A DNA stretch of 22,344 bases. Source: a virus. The notes under the pieces were generated by a model that saw nothing but the letters and a program-made list of their open reading frames with translations, did not search any database and had not been told where the DNA came from. Numbering within the stretch: the first letter of the stretch is position 1; the number at the start of each line of letters is the position of its first letter. The position numbers and the translations under genes were made by a program. The stretch is taken from IMG/VR virus record IMGVR_UViG_3300044627_000222, positions 1 through 22,344 of that record; one strand, 5' to 3'. Shown piece by piece: positions 14,073 through 21,672 of this stretch.

Positions 14073-14130
14073 AGAGCAGGTGGGTGGGATGGCGGGAAGG
14101 CGGTCGCCATCAACCGATCCCACCTGCTCT
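14073..14130 (-). terminator. Strong nested stem-loop after the major tail gene
   Basis: A perfect 12-bp inverted repeat (AGAGCAGGTGGG at 14073-14084, CCCACCTGCTCT at 14119-14130) encloses a second 6-bp stem (ATGGCG 14089-14094, CGCCAT 14105-14110). It fills most of the 106-nt gap between the major tail protein stop and the chaperone start. Read on the minus strand the stem is followed by ATAGGTTATG-type sequence, not a clean U-run. A partial terminator, an RNA processing site or a 3'-end stabiliser that sets the tail-tube to chaperone ratio is more likely than full termination. Confidence 0.6.
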
Positions 14131-14135
14131 TGGAC

Positions 14136-15122
14136 TTAGGCGTAGGTTCCTGATGCTTTCGCGTTCTGTAGAACCCACTTGATTGGTGCAAAACCACCTG
14201 TTGATCCAGCGTCAGTTGTGTTGCCTTGGCCGTTTAGATCAATTGAAACCTGAACGAAGTCCTCGCCGCGCTCAATAACGGCTGCTGTGTAAGCGCCCTT
14301 AGTGATTGTGGCTTGGATTTGAACTGCCGCAGCGCCAGCGCCGTATGCCCAGTTAAGAACAATGGCTGGTTGCGAGTTGTTGAGGTAACGAGTTAGTTCT
14401 GTGTCATCTTCCATGATGAATGTGATCTTGCCTGTTACTTCCAAAGGCCCCAAGAAAATGTTGTATGGGTTTTGAGTGTTGCTGATGCCGTAAACAGGTG
14501 TCACGGATCGCGCCATGTCGATGTTGCCTGTCATAGAGTTGGAAACCGCAGCGCCTCCAATGGAAACTGTGCCGCGCCAAACCTGAGTAGGCAGAATGGT
14601 TGAGAAGGTTGGAGTTGGATCTGCGACTGCGCTTGATGCCCAGCCTGTTGTCTTTGTGTCGTACTCAAGCATTCCGTCAGCGTTAAACTTCAAAGAGAAG
14701 TCTGAGAACTGGCATCCTGGATATGAGCGAACATCAGCAGAATAGAAGTCAGTCAATGTGTATGAGATTGGCTGATCATCTACGCCTGATGTAAGGCTGT
14801 TCTTTAGAGAAATTGTGTGTGTGAAAGGTGCTGATGCGCCTGTTGTAGCAACAGAACCAAGAAGTCCTGCAAGACCGTATCCAACTGTGTCGGCAAATAC
14901 TGCGCCGCCAAAGTCAAAAGTCGAGCGTGTGCGACCTTGTAGATAAGCGTAATTCACAACATTGGAACCACGAAGCCCTGTGTCGTAGAGTGGATCTACT
15001 ACATCAACAGGCTTAATGTTGTCCTTTGCTACTGGGATAAAATCTGTAGGTGCAACGATCGTACCCTTGGTTGCTTCTTTAGCGATACCCAGGTACGAGC
15101 GTACGGATTGCTGTACTGACAT
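14136..15122 (-). CDS. Major tail protein (tail tube)
   Basis: This 328-residue protein begins MSVQQSVRSYLGIAKEATKG and has the tail-tube style: an N-terminal GIAKEATKGTIVAPT-DFIPV stretch, a central GGAVFADTVGYGLAGLLGSV helix, YSADVRSYPGCQFSDFSLKF, and a C-terminal part with ITFIMEDDTELTRYLNNSQP and DLNGQGN-type strands. It polymerises into the hollow tube. The position before the tail assembly chaperone and tape measure agrees. It starts on a TAATG overlap with the small upstream gene, has AAGGAG upstream, and is followed by the nested stem-loop at 14073-14130, consistent with high expression. No added Ig-like domain is obvious at its C-terminus. Confidence 0.88.
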   Translation of the reverse strand: MSVQQSVRSYLGIAKEATKGTIVAPTDFIPVAKDNIKPVDVVDPLYDTGLRGSNVVNYAYLQGRTRSTFDFGGAVFADTVGYGLAGLLGSVATTGASAPFTHTISLKNSLTSGVDDQPISYTLTDFYSADVRSYPGCQFSDFSLKFNADGMLEYDTKTTGWASSAVADPTPTFSTILPTQVWRGTVSIGGAAVSNSMTGNIDMARSVTPVYGISNTQNPYNIFLGPLEVTGKITFIMEDDTELTRYLNNSQPAIVLNWAYGAGAAAVQIQATITKGAYTAAVIERGEDFVQVSIDLNGQGNTTDAGSTGGFAPIKWVLQNAKASGTYA

Positions 15123-15325
15123 TATTCACTCTCCTTAGAGTCGTTGTCTGACGCGGCAGACTTGGTTGGGGCTGGTGTTGGAATTGCTGCTGGCTTCGCT
15201 GCTCCTGGTGCTGCGCAATCAGGATGAGTAAAGCCTTCGGGTGCGTCAAACTCGTCACCTGGTTTTACTGTGATCCCCAGCGATGGGAACACTCGTTCAT
15301 CTGTTCCGTTGTATTTCAGTTTCAT
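15122..15325 (-). CDS. Small protein upstream of the major tail gene
   Basis: This 67-residue protein begins MKLKYNGTDERVFPSLGITV and continues KPGDEFDAPEGF, a compact beta fold of a type often found in phage structural operons (KY-x-G-x-x-x-x-x-FPSLG-x-x-x-x-PGD). The second half is a Pro/Ala-rich, then Asp/Ser/Glu-rich, disordered tail (PAAIPTPAPTKSAASDNDSK). AAGGAG precedes the ATG, and the stop overlaps the major tail protein start. It may be a minor head or tail component; the function is unknown. Confidence 0.65.
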   Translation of the reverse strand: MKLKYNGTDERVFPSLGITVKPGDEFDAPEGFTHPDCAAPGAAKPAAIPTPAPTKSAASDNDSKESE

Positions 15326-15333
15326 GTTGCTCC

Positions 15334-15822
15334 TTATGCTTGGATCATTTCAGTAACATCGAATTCTATCTCAGCAAACACCTCGGAAGCGCCCTCATTG
15401 GTAGTGGACACTTCTCCGTAGCGTGCGTTGATGATCGGTTCGGCTCCTTGCCACACTAGATTACCCGTTGGGTCGCCAAAATTGTGGTCGGAACGCAGTC
15501 GTTCTTTGATGTTGTCGATCAACACATCAAAATCATCCATTACATCCTCGGCATTGCGATGCATCGAGTGGGTATAAACCTGCAAAACTAATGTGTAATC
15601 CACGCGCTTCCAACCGCTATGAGCGCCGCCGATAGCCAGGCGTGTTTCCGTTTCAGCCGCGATGAAAATAACAACGGCCGAGCGGGTCAACTGACCAGGC
15701 TGTGAATTGATCTGATAGTTGATGCGCTTGGGAAAGGAAGTAAAGACTTGGTTCAGGTTTGTGATTTGCGGGTTGGAAATAAACGCAGCGAGCGTGTTTC
15801 TGACCCCTACGCGGCCTGCCAT
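15334..15822 (-). CDS. Tail terminator protein
   Basis: This 162-residue protein has the alpha/beta arrangement of siphovirus tail terminators: an N-terminal helix (GVRNTLAAFISNPQITNLNQ), a strand set with SAVVIFIAAETETRLAIGG, a WKRVDYTLVLQVYTHSMHRN strand, a helix with VMDDFDVLIDNIKERLRSD, and a C-terminal strand (SEVFAEIEFDVTEMI). Terminators cap the growing tail tube and join it to the neck. It lies between the connector and the major tail gene, which is the usual place, and starts on a TAATG overlap with the connector stop. Confidence 0.75.
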   Translation of the reverse strand: MAGRVGVRNTLAAFISNPQITNLNQVFTSFPKRINYQINSQPGQLTRSAVVIFIAAETETRLAIGGAHSGWKRVDYTLVLQVYTHSMHRNAEDVMDDFDVLIDNIKERLRSDHNFGDPTGNLVWQGAEPIINARYGEVSTTNEGASEVFAEIEFDVTEMIQA

Positions 15823-16709
15823 TACCTGATCCTGCGGTACTTATCGACCATGCTCAATGCCATCGAAATCTCTCCGCCGTAACGAGCCGATCCAGGGATG
15901 CTTCCCTGCGGTTGAGTTGTGATGTTCATGGTTAGAGAGTTGTCGCCACGGATCTTTATGAACGCGGTGGTAATAAGAATGCACGCTTGCTTAATTGCGT
16001 TAGGCATATTGCCGATCGCAGCGCCCGCAGCATGGGTATAAACAAGGGGTGAAACCAAAGAAATGGTTGCGTTTCCATAGGTATAAGTTGAACTTACATA
16101 GACGGTTTCGCTGCTTGCGCCGTCTGAGATACGCAGCATTTCGCCAGGGATGATGCCGATTGGATCGGCCACAACGATTGTGGAAGCCCCTGCGGTTCCT
16201 GAAACAACGGTTGTATTGGCAAAGCCAGCCACATAGGTGTACTTAGTAAAGATTTGTTGGGAGCCACCGATCCCAGGGCCAAAAGCCAAAGGTCCCGCAG
16301 AGGAATAAGTGGTTGCCATTTGTGATAGCGGGACAAGGATCTGCTGCTCTTCAAACCAGCATTGAGATGGATCAGGCAACGCCACTAAGTTGGTTGGAGA
16401 GCCGCCGTAGTAGAAACTCTCCAGCGAGATGATCGGGCTTTGGTTTGGATGTAAAGCGATGTAGCCCATGTTGTTCAGGCGGACTCGCTGTGTTTCTGTG
16501 GCTCGGTTGGCCACCACATTTTGGTTCAGGTATTCATCCATATAAGACGAAGCCCGAAGGATCACATTCTTAAGTTCGGCATCCTGGGCTGTTGCGTTGC
16601 CGCCAACTACCAGGTTGTCATAGTCGATTGAGGTGGGCGCGTTCTTGTATTCCTGAACGGTCAAGTATGACTGCTCAGAGAAAGTGTCTGTTGTTACGCC
16701 CGTTGCCAT
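15822..16709 (-). CDS. Head-tail connector / adaptor protein with beta insertion
   Basis: This 295-residue protein starts with a helical part typical of gp6-like adaptors (SYLTVQEYKNAPTSIDYDNL; LKNVILRASSYMDEYLNQNV). It continues with strands around LHPNQSPIISLESFYYGG and ends in a helical region (AIKQACILITTAFIKIRGD; MALSMVDKYRRI). Between them, about residues 165-235, is a separate beta segment (TAGASTIVVADPIGIIPGEM; LRISDGASSETVYVSSTYTY) that enlarges the protein relative to minimal adaptors. Connectors bind beneath the portal and accept the tail. The gene starts directly after the stop of the zinc-ribbon gene and overlaps the tail terminator start, supporting a neck module. Confidence 0.75.
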   Translation of the reverse strand: MATGVTTDTFSEQSYLTVQEYKNAPTSIDYDNLVVGGNATAQDAELKNVILRASSYMDEYLNQNVVANRATETQRVRLNNMGYIALHPNQSPIISLESFYYGGSPTNLVALPDPSQCWFEEQQILVPLSQMATTYSSAGPLAFGPGIGGSQQIFTKYTYVAGFANTTVVSGTAGASTIVVADPIGIIPGEMLRISDGASSETVYVSSTYTYGNATISLVSPLVYTHAAGAAIGNMPNAIKQACILITTAFIKIRGDNSLTMNITTQPQGSIPGSARYGGEISMALSMVDKYRRIR

Positions 16710-16991
16710 TTATGAATTCCCATCCGTAGGAGTATCGCTGGAATTGTTATGCCCGCACCGTGAACACAATGCAAACCAACTACCGAAGCCACATTCTACG
16801 CAAGTAAATCCTCTTTGGCCGTCTTTACTGTCATAAGGATTTAATGCCGCCTCGAAATAACCTTCAGCCTTCATTAACTTTGCGTGCTTGGCGTTGTCTA
16901 CCGTGTAAATGCCACCGCGATCGGGGCGGTAGGTTGCGTTGCCAATAACTGTTTCTTTCACACCTTTATCAGGTGCTACCCATCTTGCCAT
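16710..16991 (-). CDS. Small zinc-ribbon protein of the head module
   Basis: This 93-residue protein has an N-terminal part (VAPDKGVKETVIGNATYRPD; RGGIYTVDNAKHAKLMKAEG) resembling small phage proteins that lie between capsid and connector genes. It is followed by a zinc ribbon: Cys64 and Cys67 in FTCVECG, Cys76 and Cys79 in LCSRCG (CX2C-X8-CX2C). The tail is short, Ser/Asp-rich. AAGGAGG precedes the ATG at 16991. It directly follows the hairpin that closes the capsid gene. Without the ribbon the N-terminal half would be a standard small structural component; the ribbon is the unusual element. Function is unassigned. Confidence 0.7.
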   Translation of the reverse strand: MARWVAPDKGVKETVIGNATYRPDRGGIYTVDNAKHAKLMKAEGYFEAALNPYDSKDGQRGFTCVECGFGSWFALCSRCGHNNSSDTPTDGNS

Positions 16992-17004
16992 GCTGCCTCC
17001 TTAT

Positions 17005-17056
17005 TGAATAAAGGAAGGGTGCGCTCCTTGAGAAACGCACCCTCCCGCCTTATTCA
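17005..17056 (-). terminator. Composite hairpin after the major capsid gene
   Basis: An 8-bp inner stem (AGGGTGCG 17016-17023, CGCACCCT 17036-17043) with a 12-nt loop is flanked by an outer 7-bp stem (TGAATAA 17005-17011, TTATTCA 17050-17056). On the minus strand the inner stem is followed by TCCTTTATTC. It fills the gap between the capsid stop (17065) and the ribosome binding site of the next gene. Probably a leaky terminator or a 3'-end stabiliser that keeps capsid mRNA in excess. Confidence 0.65.
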
Positions 17057-17064
17057 GTTGTTAA

Positions 17065-18735
17065 TTACGCGTTTACAATTCCTGAAACTGCGCCGTTCCA
17101 TGCAGGAGCAGAGCAGAAGAATGTGCCACGGAAGTATGTTGAGAAGTCATAAGAGAACTGAGTTACAGGCCATTGGATACCCATGTAGTCCTGAACCATG
17201 TAGTTCGCCCAAACATCTGAAACCTCTGTGTCAGGGATTGGAAGTGTGAATGAAAGGATTGGAGCAACGCCCTGGTTGAGCCATGGGTGAACCATAAGAT
17301 CAACAGCCTTGCCTGTTACTTCATTCTGTAGACCAGTTACAACTGATCCGTAGGTTGTGCCGTCTTCGCCTGGGTTGTTGATAACCAAACGGTAGTTGGC
17401 TGTTGAGCCGCTCTTGATTGCATCAGAGAGTTGCTTACGATCGTTACCGTTAAGTAGAACAACATCAGGATCAGCCTTTACATTCTGGTACATAGAAGCG
17501 AATGCAGTCTGGAATTCTCCACCTGGGTTAGAAGTTGAGAACGCGCTGTTGATCGCGTTGTTGTAACCTGAGTTAGGTCCTAGAACAGTTGGAAGGATAC
17601 CGTCGTAACCAGTTGCGTAAGCAGATGTGTCTGCTGCTGCGCGTGATGCTGCGGCTCCTGTTGTTGTGAAGGCTGCGTTGTTACCTGTTAGGCCCTGTGT
17701 TCCTGCTGCCTGAATTGTGAAGGTACCAGTTCCCTTAAGTGTTCCCTGATACTTTAAGTTTGCAGCGCCTGTTGCAGTTCCAACATAGATGTTGTAACCA
17801 AGTGCGCCAACTACTGCTGTTGATACGGTGATTGTTAGAACATCGCCTGATGCAACTGCTGTGTTTGCTTCTGTTCCGAGAATTGACTCGCCGAAGCCGT
17901 TACCTGAGATACCAGCGTCAGCAGTCACATTTACATAGTAAGTATTGGCTGCTAGTGCTGTTTGTGATGCTGATGCAACTGGAGATGCAAGAGCAAATGT
18001 AGGTGCTGTTAGAGCGCCTGAGTATCCGCTTGCTGTTCCGCGTGCCATAAGCATCATGCGCTCTTCCATCAACATTGTTGCGTAGAGAGTTGATGTTGAT
18101 GACAACTGACGGAGATCTTGGTAACCAAGACCTGAGAAGTTAGCATCAAATGTAACGCTGTCAGATAGTGAGTATGAGTTGTAAGGCAGGATTAAATCTT
18201 GCGCAGCATAACTGATAATTGGTCCACGCTCGTAATTGATAGAACCAAAAGTTGCAGTTGAACTTTGAGTGATACCTGGCCATAGGTTGCCAACTCCACC
18301 AGTTCCTGTACCTGTGTAGCCGAGGATCTGCTTCTGACGATGGCTAGTGCCTACGCCTTTCTTGCGAGGGATACGGTTACGGAGAGGTGTTGGGCGTGGT
18401 GTGAGCAACTTAGCAGGTGCTTCAAGATCGAAGGCTGCAAAAGATGTTGAGAGTGGAGATGTAAGGGTGATGTCCTTCTGCATATCCTGCATAGCAAGGC
18501 GCTGTGCAGCAAGTGCGTTTTGAAGGCCCGCTGATACATCAGGAGATAGAGACTTGTTTGCTACAAGTGCTTCGATCTGCGCTGCTGGATCTGCAAGAGG
18601 TGCTTGTCCTGGAACTGTAGATGCGCTTGAGAGGGACTTTCCAAGTTCGGAAGTGTATTCCTCCATGCGCTCTGCGGCTTCGCGTGGACTTGCATCACCA
18701 AATAGGTCTGTGACCTTAGGTGTTGATAATGTCAT
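17065..18735 (-). CDS. Major capsid protein (HK97 fold) with inserted Ig-like domain
   Basis: This 556-residue protein is identified by position between protease/scaffold and connector, and by HK97-like elements: a helical N-terminal arm (1-90), the GPIISYAAQDLILPYNSYSL region, an axial helix region with LYATMLMEERMMLMARG, and a C-terminal part with DPDVVLLNGNDRKQLSDAI and NPGEDGTTYGSVVTG. Residues about 243-350 interrupt the core with an Ala/Thr/Gly-rich all-beta segment (NTYYVNVTADAGISGNGFGE; ALGYNIYVGTATGAANLKYQ) resembling an Ig/fibronectin-type fold, which probably projects from the capsid surface. The length exceeds the usual 300-400 residues by about that insertion. AAAGGAT precedes the start. 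An N-terminal propeptide cleaved by the upstream protease is possible. Confidence 0.85.
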   Translation of the reverse strand: MTLSTPKVTDLFGDASPREAAERMEEYTSELGKSLSSASTVPGQAPLADPAAQIEALVANKSLSPDVSAGLQNALAAQRLAMQDMQKDITLTSPLSTSFAAFDLEAPAKLLTPRPTPLRNRIPRKKGVGTSHRQKQILGYTGTGTGGVGNLWPGITQSSTATFGSINYERGPIISYAAQDLILPYNSYSLSDSVTFDANFSGLGYQDLRQLSSTSTLYATMLMEERMMLMARGTASGYSGALTAPTFALASPVASASQTALAANTYYVNVTADAGISGNGFGESILGTEANTAVASGDVLTITVSTAVVGALGYNIYVGTATGAANLKYQGTLKGTGTFTIQAAGTQGLTGNNAAFTTTGAAASRAAADTSAYATGYDGILPTVLGPNSGYNNAINSAFSTSNPGGEFQTAFASMYQNVKADPDVVLLNGNDRKQLSDAIKSGSTANYRLVINNPGEDGTTYGSVVTGLQNEVTGKAVDLMVHPWLNQGVAPILSFTLPIPDTEVSDVWANYMVQDYMGIQWPVTQFSYDFSTYFRGTFFCSAPAWNGAVSGIVNA

Positions 18736-18756
18736 TGCTTATCCTTTGAGTAGTAG

Positions 18757-20799
18757 TTAGTTGTTATCGCTGTCGGATGCTTTGGAGTAAAACTCCTCGG
18801 CTAGTTGCTTATAACCTTTAGCGAGAACGGGGTCTGTTGTTGCGTTTGCTTTCGCTTTGTAAATGGCTGCCTTTGTAAGGTTGTCATTGATCTTGGTAGA
18901 CAATGGCTTCGCTGTACGGCTTGGGCCGCCAGCCACTGCGAGAGACTTGGCAATTGCTAACTCAGACTCAAGAACTACCGACTTCTCTAGTGCGACCTCT
19001 TTTGCCGCAACTAATGAAGCGATCTCTGCTCGAAGTGACTCAGTCGCGCTCTTTACCACCTGCTCTACGATGGCTTCAACATCTGCTGCATCAACTTCCG
19101 TTGGTGCTTCAGAATTCTCTGTTACTGCCTCTTCAACTGGAGTCTCTGCTGGAGTCTCTTCGGTTGGGGCTTCCTCAACTGCCGCTTCGTCTGCTTCTGC
19201 TGACTTAGGGGTTTCACCTGGCGCATACATTTCTGCGGTGGTGACATGAGATGGCTTTGCGATGTTCGCAAAATCGTTAGTTGTTTTTAATCCGTGATCG
19301 CTGCCAGGTTGGTTGCATCCACACTCTAGGCACTTAGCAATGTCGGCAGACTTTTCTGCACCCATGTATTTATCGCACATGGCTTTGATGGTTTCATCAT
19401 CCATGCCCGCTTCTTTACAGCGTGCTTTGTATTCTTTCTCTGTTTCGCCTTTCATAGGCTTTAATTCTTTTACTTCAGGCTTTGATGCCATTTCGATTAC
19501 CTCTTCCATGGTTTCCCCTTCTGCTTTTTCCCCTTCGTACCAGGCAAAGAGGTGGTGGACTGCCGACAATAAACACTGAAGGGAATATTCCTCGCTGTGT
19601 CCACTTTCAGACATTTCTTTTGCTTCAATTTGGATCAAGTCTGCAAGCGCGGTGCGAGCAGCATCGTATGTTTTCTGATCGAACTTTAATAGATCGGCGC
19701 TGGCAAATGACTTAGATACTTCTACTAATTCAGATGCTGCGGTCATATCAAACTCCATCTCGATGGTGTCTGATTGTAACCCTTTTTTAGATTCCGCCTT
19801 GTATTTTCCGCCACGCTTTTTATACTCGCGCACCACCCAGGCGTTGGCATAAGCGGATGGGTAAACATCAAACTTTGCCTTGGCATCTCTTTTAACTTCC
19901 TCGTACAGGTCCTTATCTGCGGGTTCTCCCTTGCGAGGTTTGATTACTTGAGTGAAATCCTCTTCCTCTTTCTTTCCAATCCAATCCTCTGTTAATTCCT
20001 CGACCTGAACCAGGCTGGACTCGCCATCCACGCTTTTGGCCAAGATCAATTTGGCATTCGGATTGGCAGGGCGATCCACTAGAGATACTTCTACGATTTG
20101 ACCGTCAATGATGCGGCCGTTCACAGCCTTGTTATCACGCACAACGCGTGGAGATTTAATTCCGATGGAGAAACCCTTAAGGACTCCGTTTTCAACCTTC
20201 TTAACTGAAATGGGATCGACAACCAAAGCATGAATGTAATGTCCATCCGCTTTAACTTCGTATTCTTTAGCCACTCCTGCTGCAATTGATGAGTGTTGCT
20301 CACGGATGTTGCCGCCTGTCTTAAACCAGTCGGGCATGGCTCGATCAAGCCACGCAGCGTCACAAATCTGCTGGTCGATGTCGAGTGAGTCATCAGTTGC
20401 CTTGCCGTAAACCATAAGGGTTCCATCAGCCTGACGATCTGCTTTCTCAATACTGAAATACGAGGTTGTTAAATCCGTCATTGTTGATTTCTCCTTGTTT
20501 TCTTGTTGTCTAAGAATACCTTTAGCCCAAGACCATCCTGCATCGCCACCCCATAGTAACCAAGCGATGTAGCCAGCGCTGTCTACGCCCCAGCCTTCAC
20601 CTTTCTTGTCCACCTCGTGGCGGGCAAAATAGGAATTCATCCTTTTGATTGTGTCTAATGATAGCGCTGCTCCGTTGGATAAGTCTCTTGCTCGAGCAAC
20701 TCCGACTTCGGTTCCACCGCGACCGTGTTTCTTACGAAGTTCAAGACCGCGTTTTGCATTGCCACGCACTTGCTGCGGCGGTACAAATCCATCGGCCAT
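18757..20799 (-). CDS. Prohead protease / scaffold fusion with extra domains
   Basis: The ATG at 20799 is preferred (AAGGA 6 nt upstream; the ATG at 20805 abuts it). It gives 680 residues in at least four parts. Residues 1-100 carry a domain with MNSYFARHEVDKKGEGW and GYIAWLLWGGDAGWSWAKG. About 115-260 is an HK97-type protease (U35-like): His169 in REQHSSIA, Ser211 in GFSIGI, and VEVSLVDRPANPNAK. About 295-345 resembles DUF5872 (FDVYPSAYANAWVVREYKKR). Then follow an acidic helical part, a CLECGC motif, and a Glu/Pro/Thr linker. The C-terminal 130 residues are coiled-coil and scaffold-like (VEAIVEQVVKSATESLRAEI). It would guide capsid assembly, then degrade itself. Confidence 0.83.
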   Translation of the reverse strand: MADGFVPPQQVRGNAKRGLELRKKHGRGGTEVGVARARDLSNGAALSLDTIKRMNSYFARHEVDKKGEGWGVDSAGYIAWLLWGGDAGWSWAKGILRQQENKEKSTMTDLTTSYFSIEKADRQADGTLMVYGKATDDSLDIDQQICDAAWLDRAMPDWFKTGGNIREQHSSIAAGVAKEYEVKADGHYIHALVVDPISVKKVENGVLKGFSIGIKSPRVVRDNKAVNGRIIDGQIVEVSLVDRPANPNAKLILAKSVDGESSLVQVEELTEDWIGKKEEEDFTQVIKPRKGEPADKDLYEEVKRDAKAKFDVYPSAYANAWVVREYKKRGGKYKAESKKGLQSDTIEMEFDMTAASELVEVSKSFASADLLKFDQKTYDAARTALADLIQIEAKEMSESGHSEEYSLQCLLSAVHHLFAWYEGEKAEGETMEEVIEMASKPEVKELKPMKGETEKEYKARCKEAGMDDETIKAMCDKYMGAEKSADIAKCLECGCNQPGSDHGLKTTNDFANIAKPSHVTTAEMYAPGETPKSAEADEAAVEEAPTEETPAETPVEEAVTENSEAPTEVDAADVEAIVEQVVKSATESLRAEIASLVAAKEVALEKSVVLESELAIAKSLAVAGGPSRTAKPLSTKINDNLTKAAIYKAKANATTDPVLAKGYKQLAEEFYSKASDSDNN
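20481..20496 (-). promoter_or_regulatory. Internal ribosome binding site and ATG within the protease gene
   Basis: On the minus strand AAGGAG (20496-20491) lies 9 nt before an in-frame ATG at 20481 (MTDLTTSYFSIEKADRQADG). This start would give a 574-residue protease/scaffold without the N-terminal domain, beginning where typical HK97-type proteases begin. Both starts may be used. Confidence 0.5.
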
Positions 20800-20841
20800 G
20801 TTCATCCTTATCTTACGGTTGATTGCATTACTTTAGCAGTT

Positions 20842-21672
20842 TTACTGAGAAGGTACAGGCACAAGGCTTGCGCCTTCAGGAATATCTACTCCAAAGTCAG
20901 GAATCACAGGCAACAAGGCACAACGGCAATTTGGATGCGCGGGCGGTTGAGTGTTTCCCGAGTTAAAGGTTCCACCGATCGGCACGACTTGGTTGGCATT
21001 CTGTGCGCACAAAGGACAAGGGTCTGAAACCTCCCATTCCATTTCAGGGATCTGCATCTCCTTGTAGCGATTGATCGTTGCAGCCGACATAGCGCGGTTC
21101 TGTTCGGTGATGGCAATTGTTAAAGCCCGATGCGAGGTGGCCACATTGCGCCTGATCAACTTGGCCGCTTGGTTGGCAGAAAGACCCTGCTCCAAAGCAT
21201 CGGCGATCGAGTTGCCAATGTCATTAATGGTCGTGTTTGTTAATTCTTTCAGGGTGATACCAAAGGACTCTAGGAAGCGTTGGAAGGCCCTGGAAGGTCG
21301 AAGCAACAATGCGGCAGCCTCATCGCCTGGGTTCCATAACGCCCAGTTAATCAGATCATCATCGGCGGCTTTGTTTGCTTCTTTGGCTTTGGCAATCAAT
21401 TCATCGGCAGCGGCTTGTCCTGTTACCCAGCCCTCGGCATAAACGCGCTCAAGCACACCCATCAAAGCCATCATGTTAACTCTGACATTGAGCATGACCC
21501 AGGAACGCGCTCGCGCACGATCTTGAGAACGGTTGTCTGAAAGGTTTGGTTGCGTTCTGAGATAACTCTCGAACACGCGTTTGAATTCTGCCGTTTGTGC
21601 CAACGCTGCTCTGACTTTTACTGCACTCTTGGCCGCCATTCGCCCATCGGCTTGGAGAGGCCCCCACTTCAT
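20842..21672 (-). CDS. MuF-like minor head protein
   Basis: From the ATG at 21672 (ATGA overlap with the portal stop at 21669) this is 276 residues. The frame is open further upstream to 21729, inside the portal gene. It has a basic helical N-terminus, a long helical middle (RAFQRFLESFGITLKELTNT; ANQAAKLIRRNVATSHRALT) and the MuF/SPP1 gp7 signature: ITEQNRAMSAATINRYKEM, then DPCPLCAQNA (Cys219, Cys222) and PPAHPNCRCALLPV (His246, Cys249, Cys251). The Cys/His set could bind zinc. Such proteins attach to the portal inside the head and are thought to be ejected with DNA in some phages. No toxin domain is fused at its C-terminus. Confidence 0.85.
   Translation of the reverse strand: MKWGPLQADGRMAAKSAVKVRAALAQTAEFKRVFESYLRTQPNLSDNRSQDRARARSWVMLNVRVNMMALMGVLERVYAEGWVTGQAAADELIAKAKEANKAADDDLINWALWNPGDEAAALLLRPSRAFQRFLESFGITLKELTNTTINDIGNSIADALEQGLSANQAAKLIRRNVATSHRALTIAITEQNRAMSAATINRYKEMQIPEMEWEVSDPCPLCAQNANQVVPIGGTFNSGNTQPPAHPNCRCALLPVIPDFGVDIPEGASLVPVPSQ

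Noticed and set aside
18863-19249. 128-codon plus-strand open frame rich in Ser/Ala
   Set aside because: It mirrors the acidic linker and coiled coil of the protease/scaffold gene; the composition is that of a reverse-complement shadow.
20806-20841. Promoter before the protease gene (TAAGAT -10-like)
   Set aside because: No matching -35 element; the interval is only 36 nt in a coupled operon.
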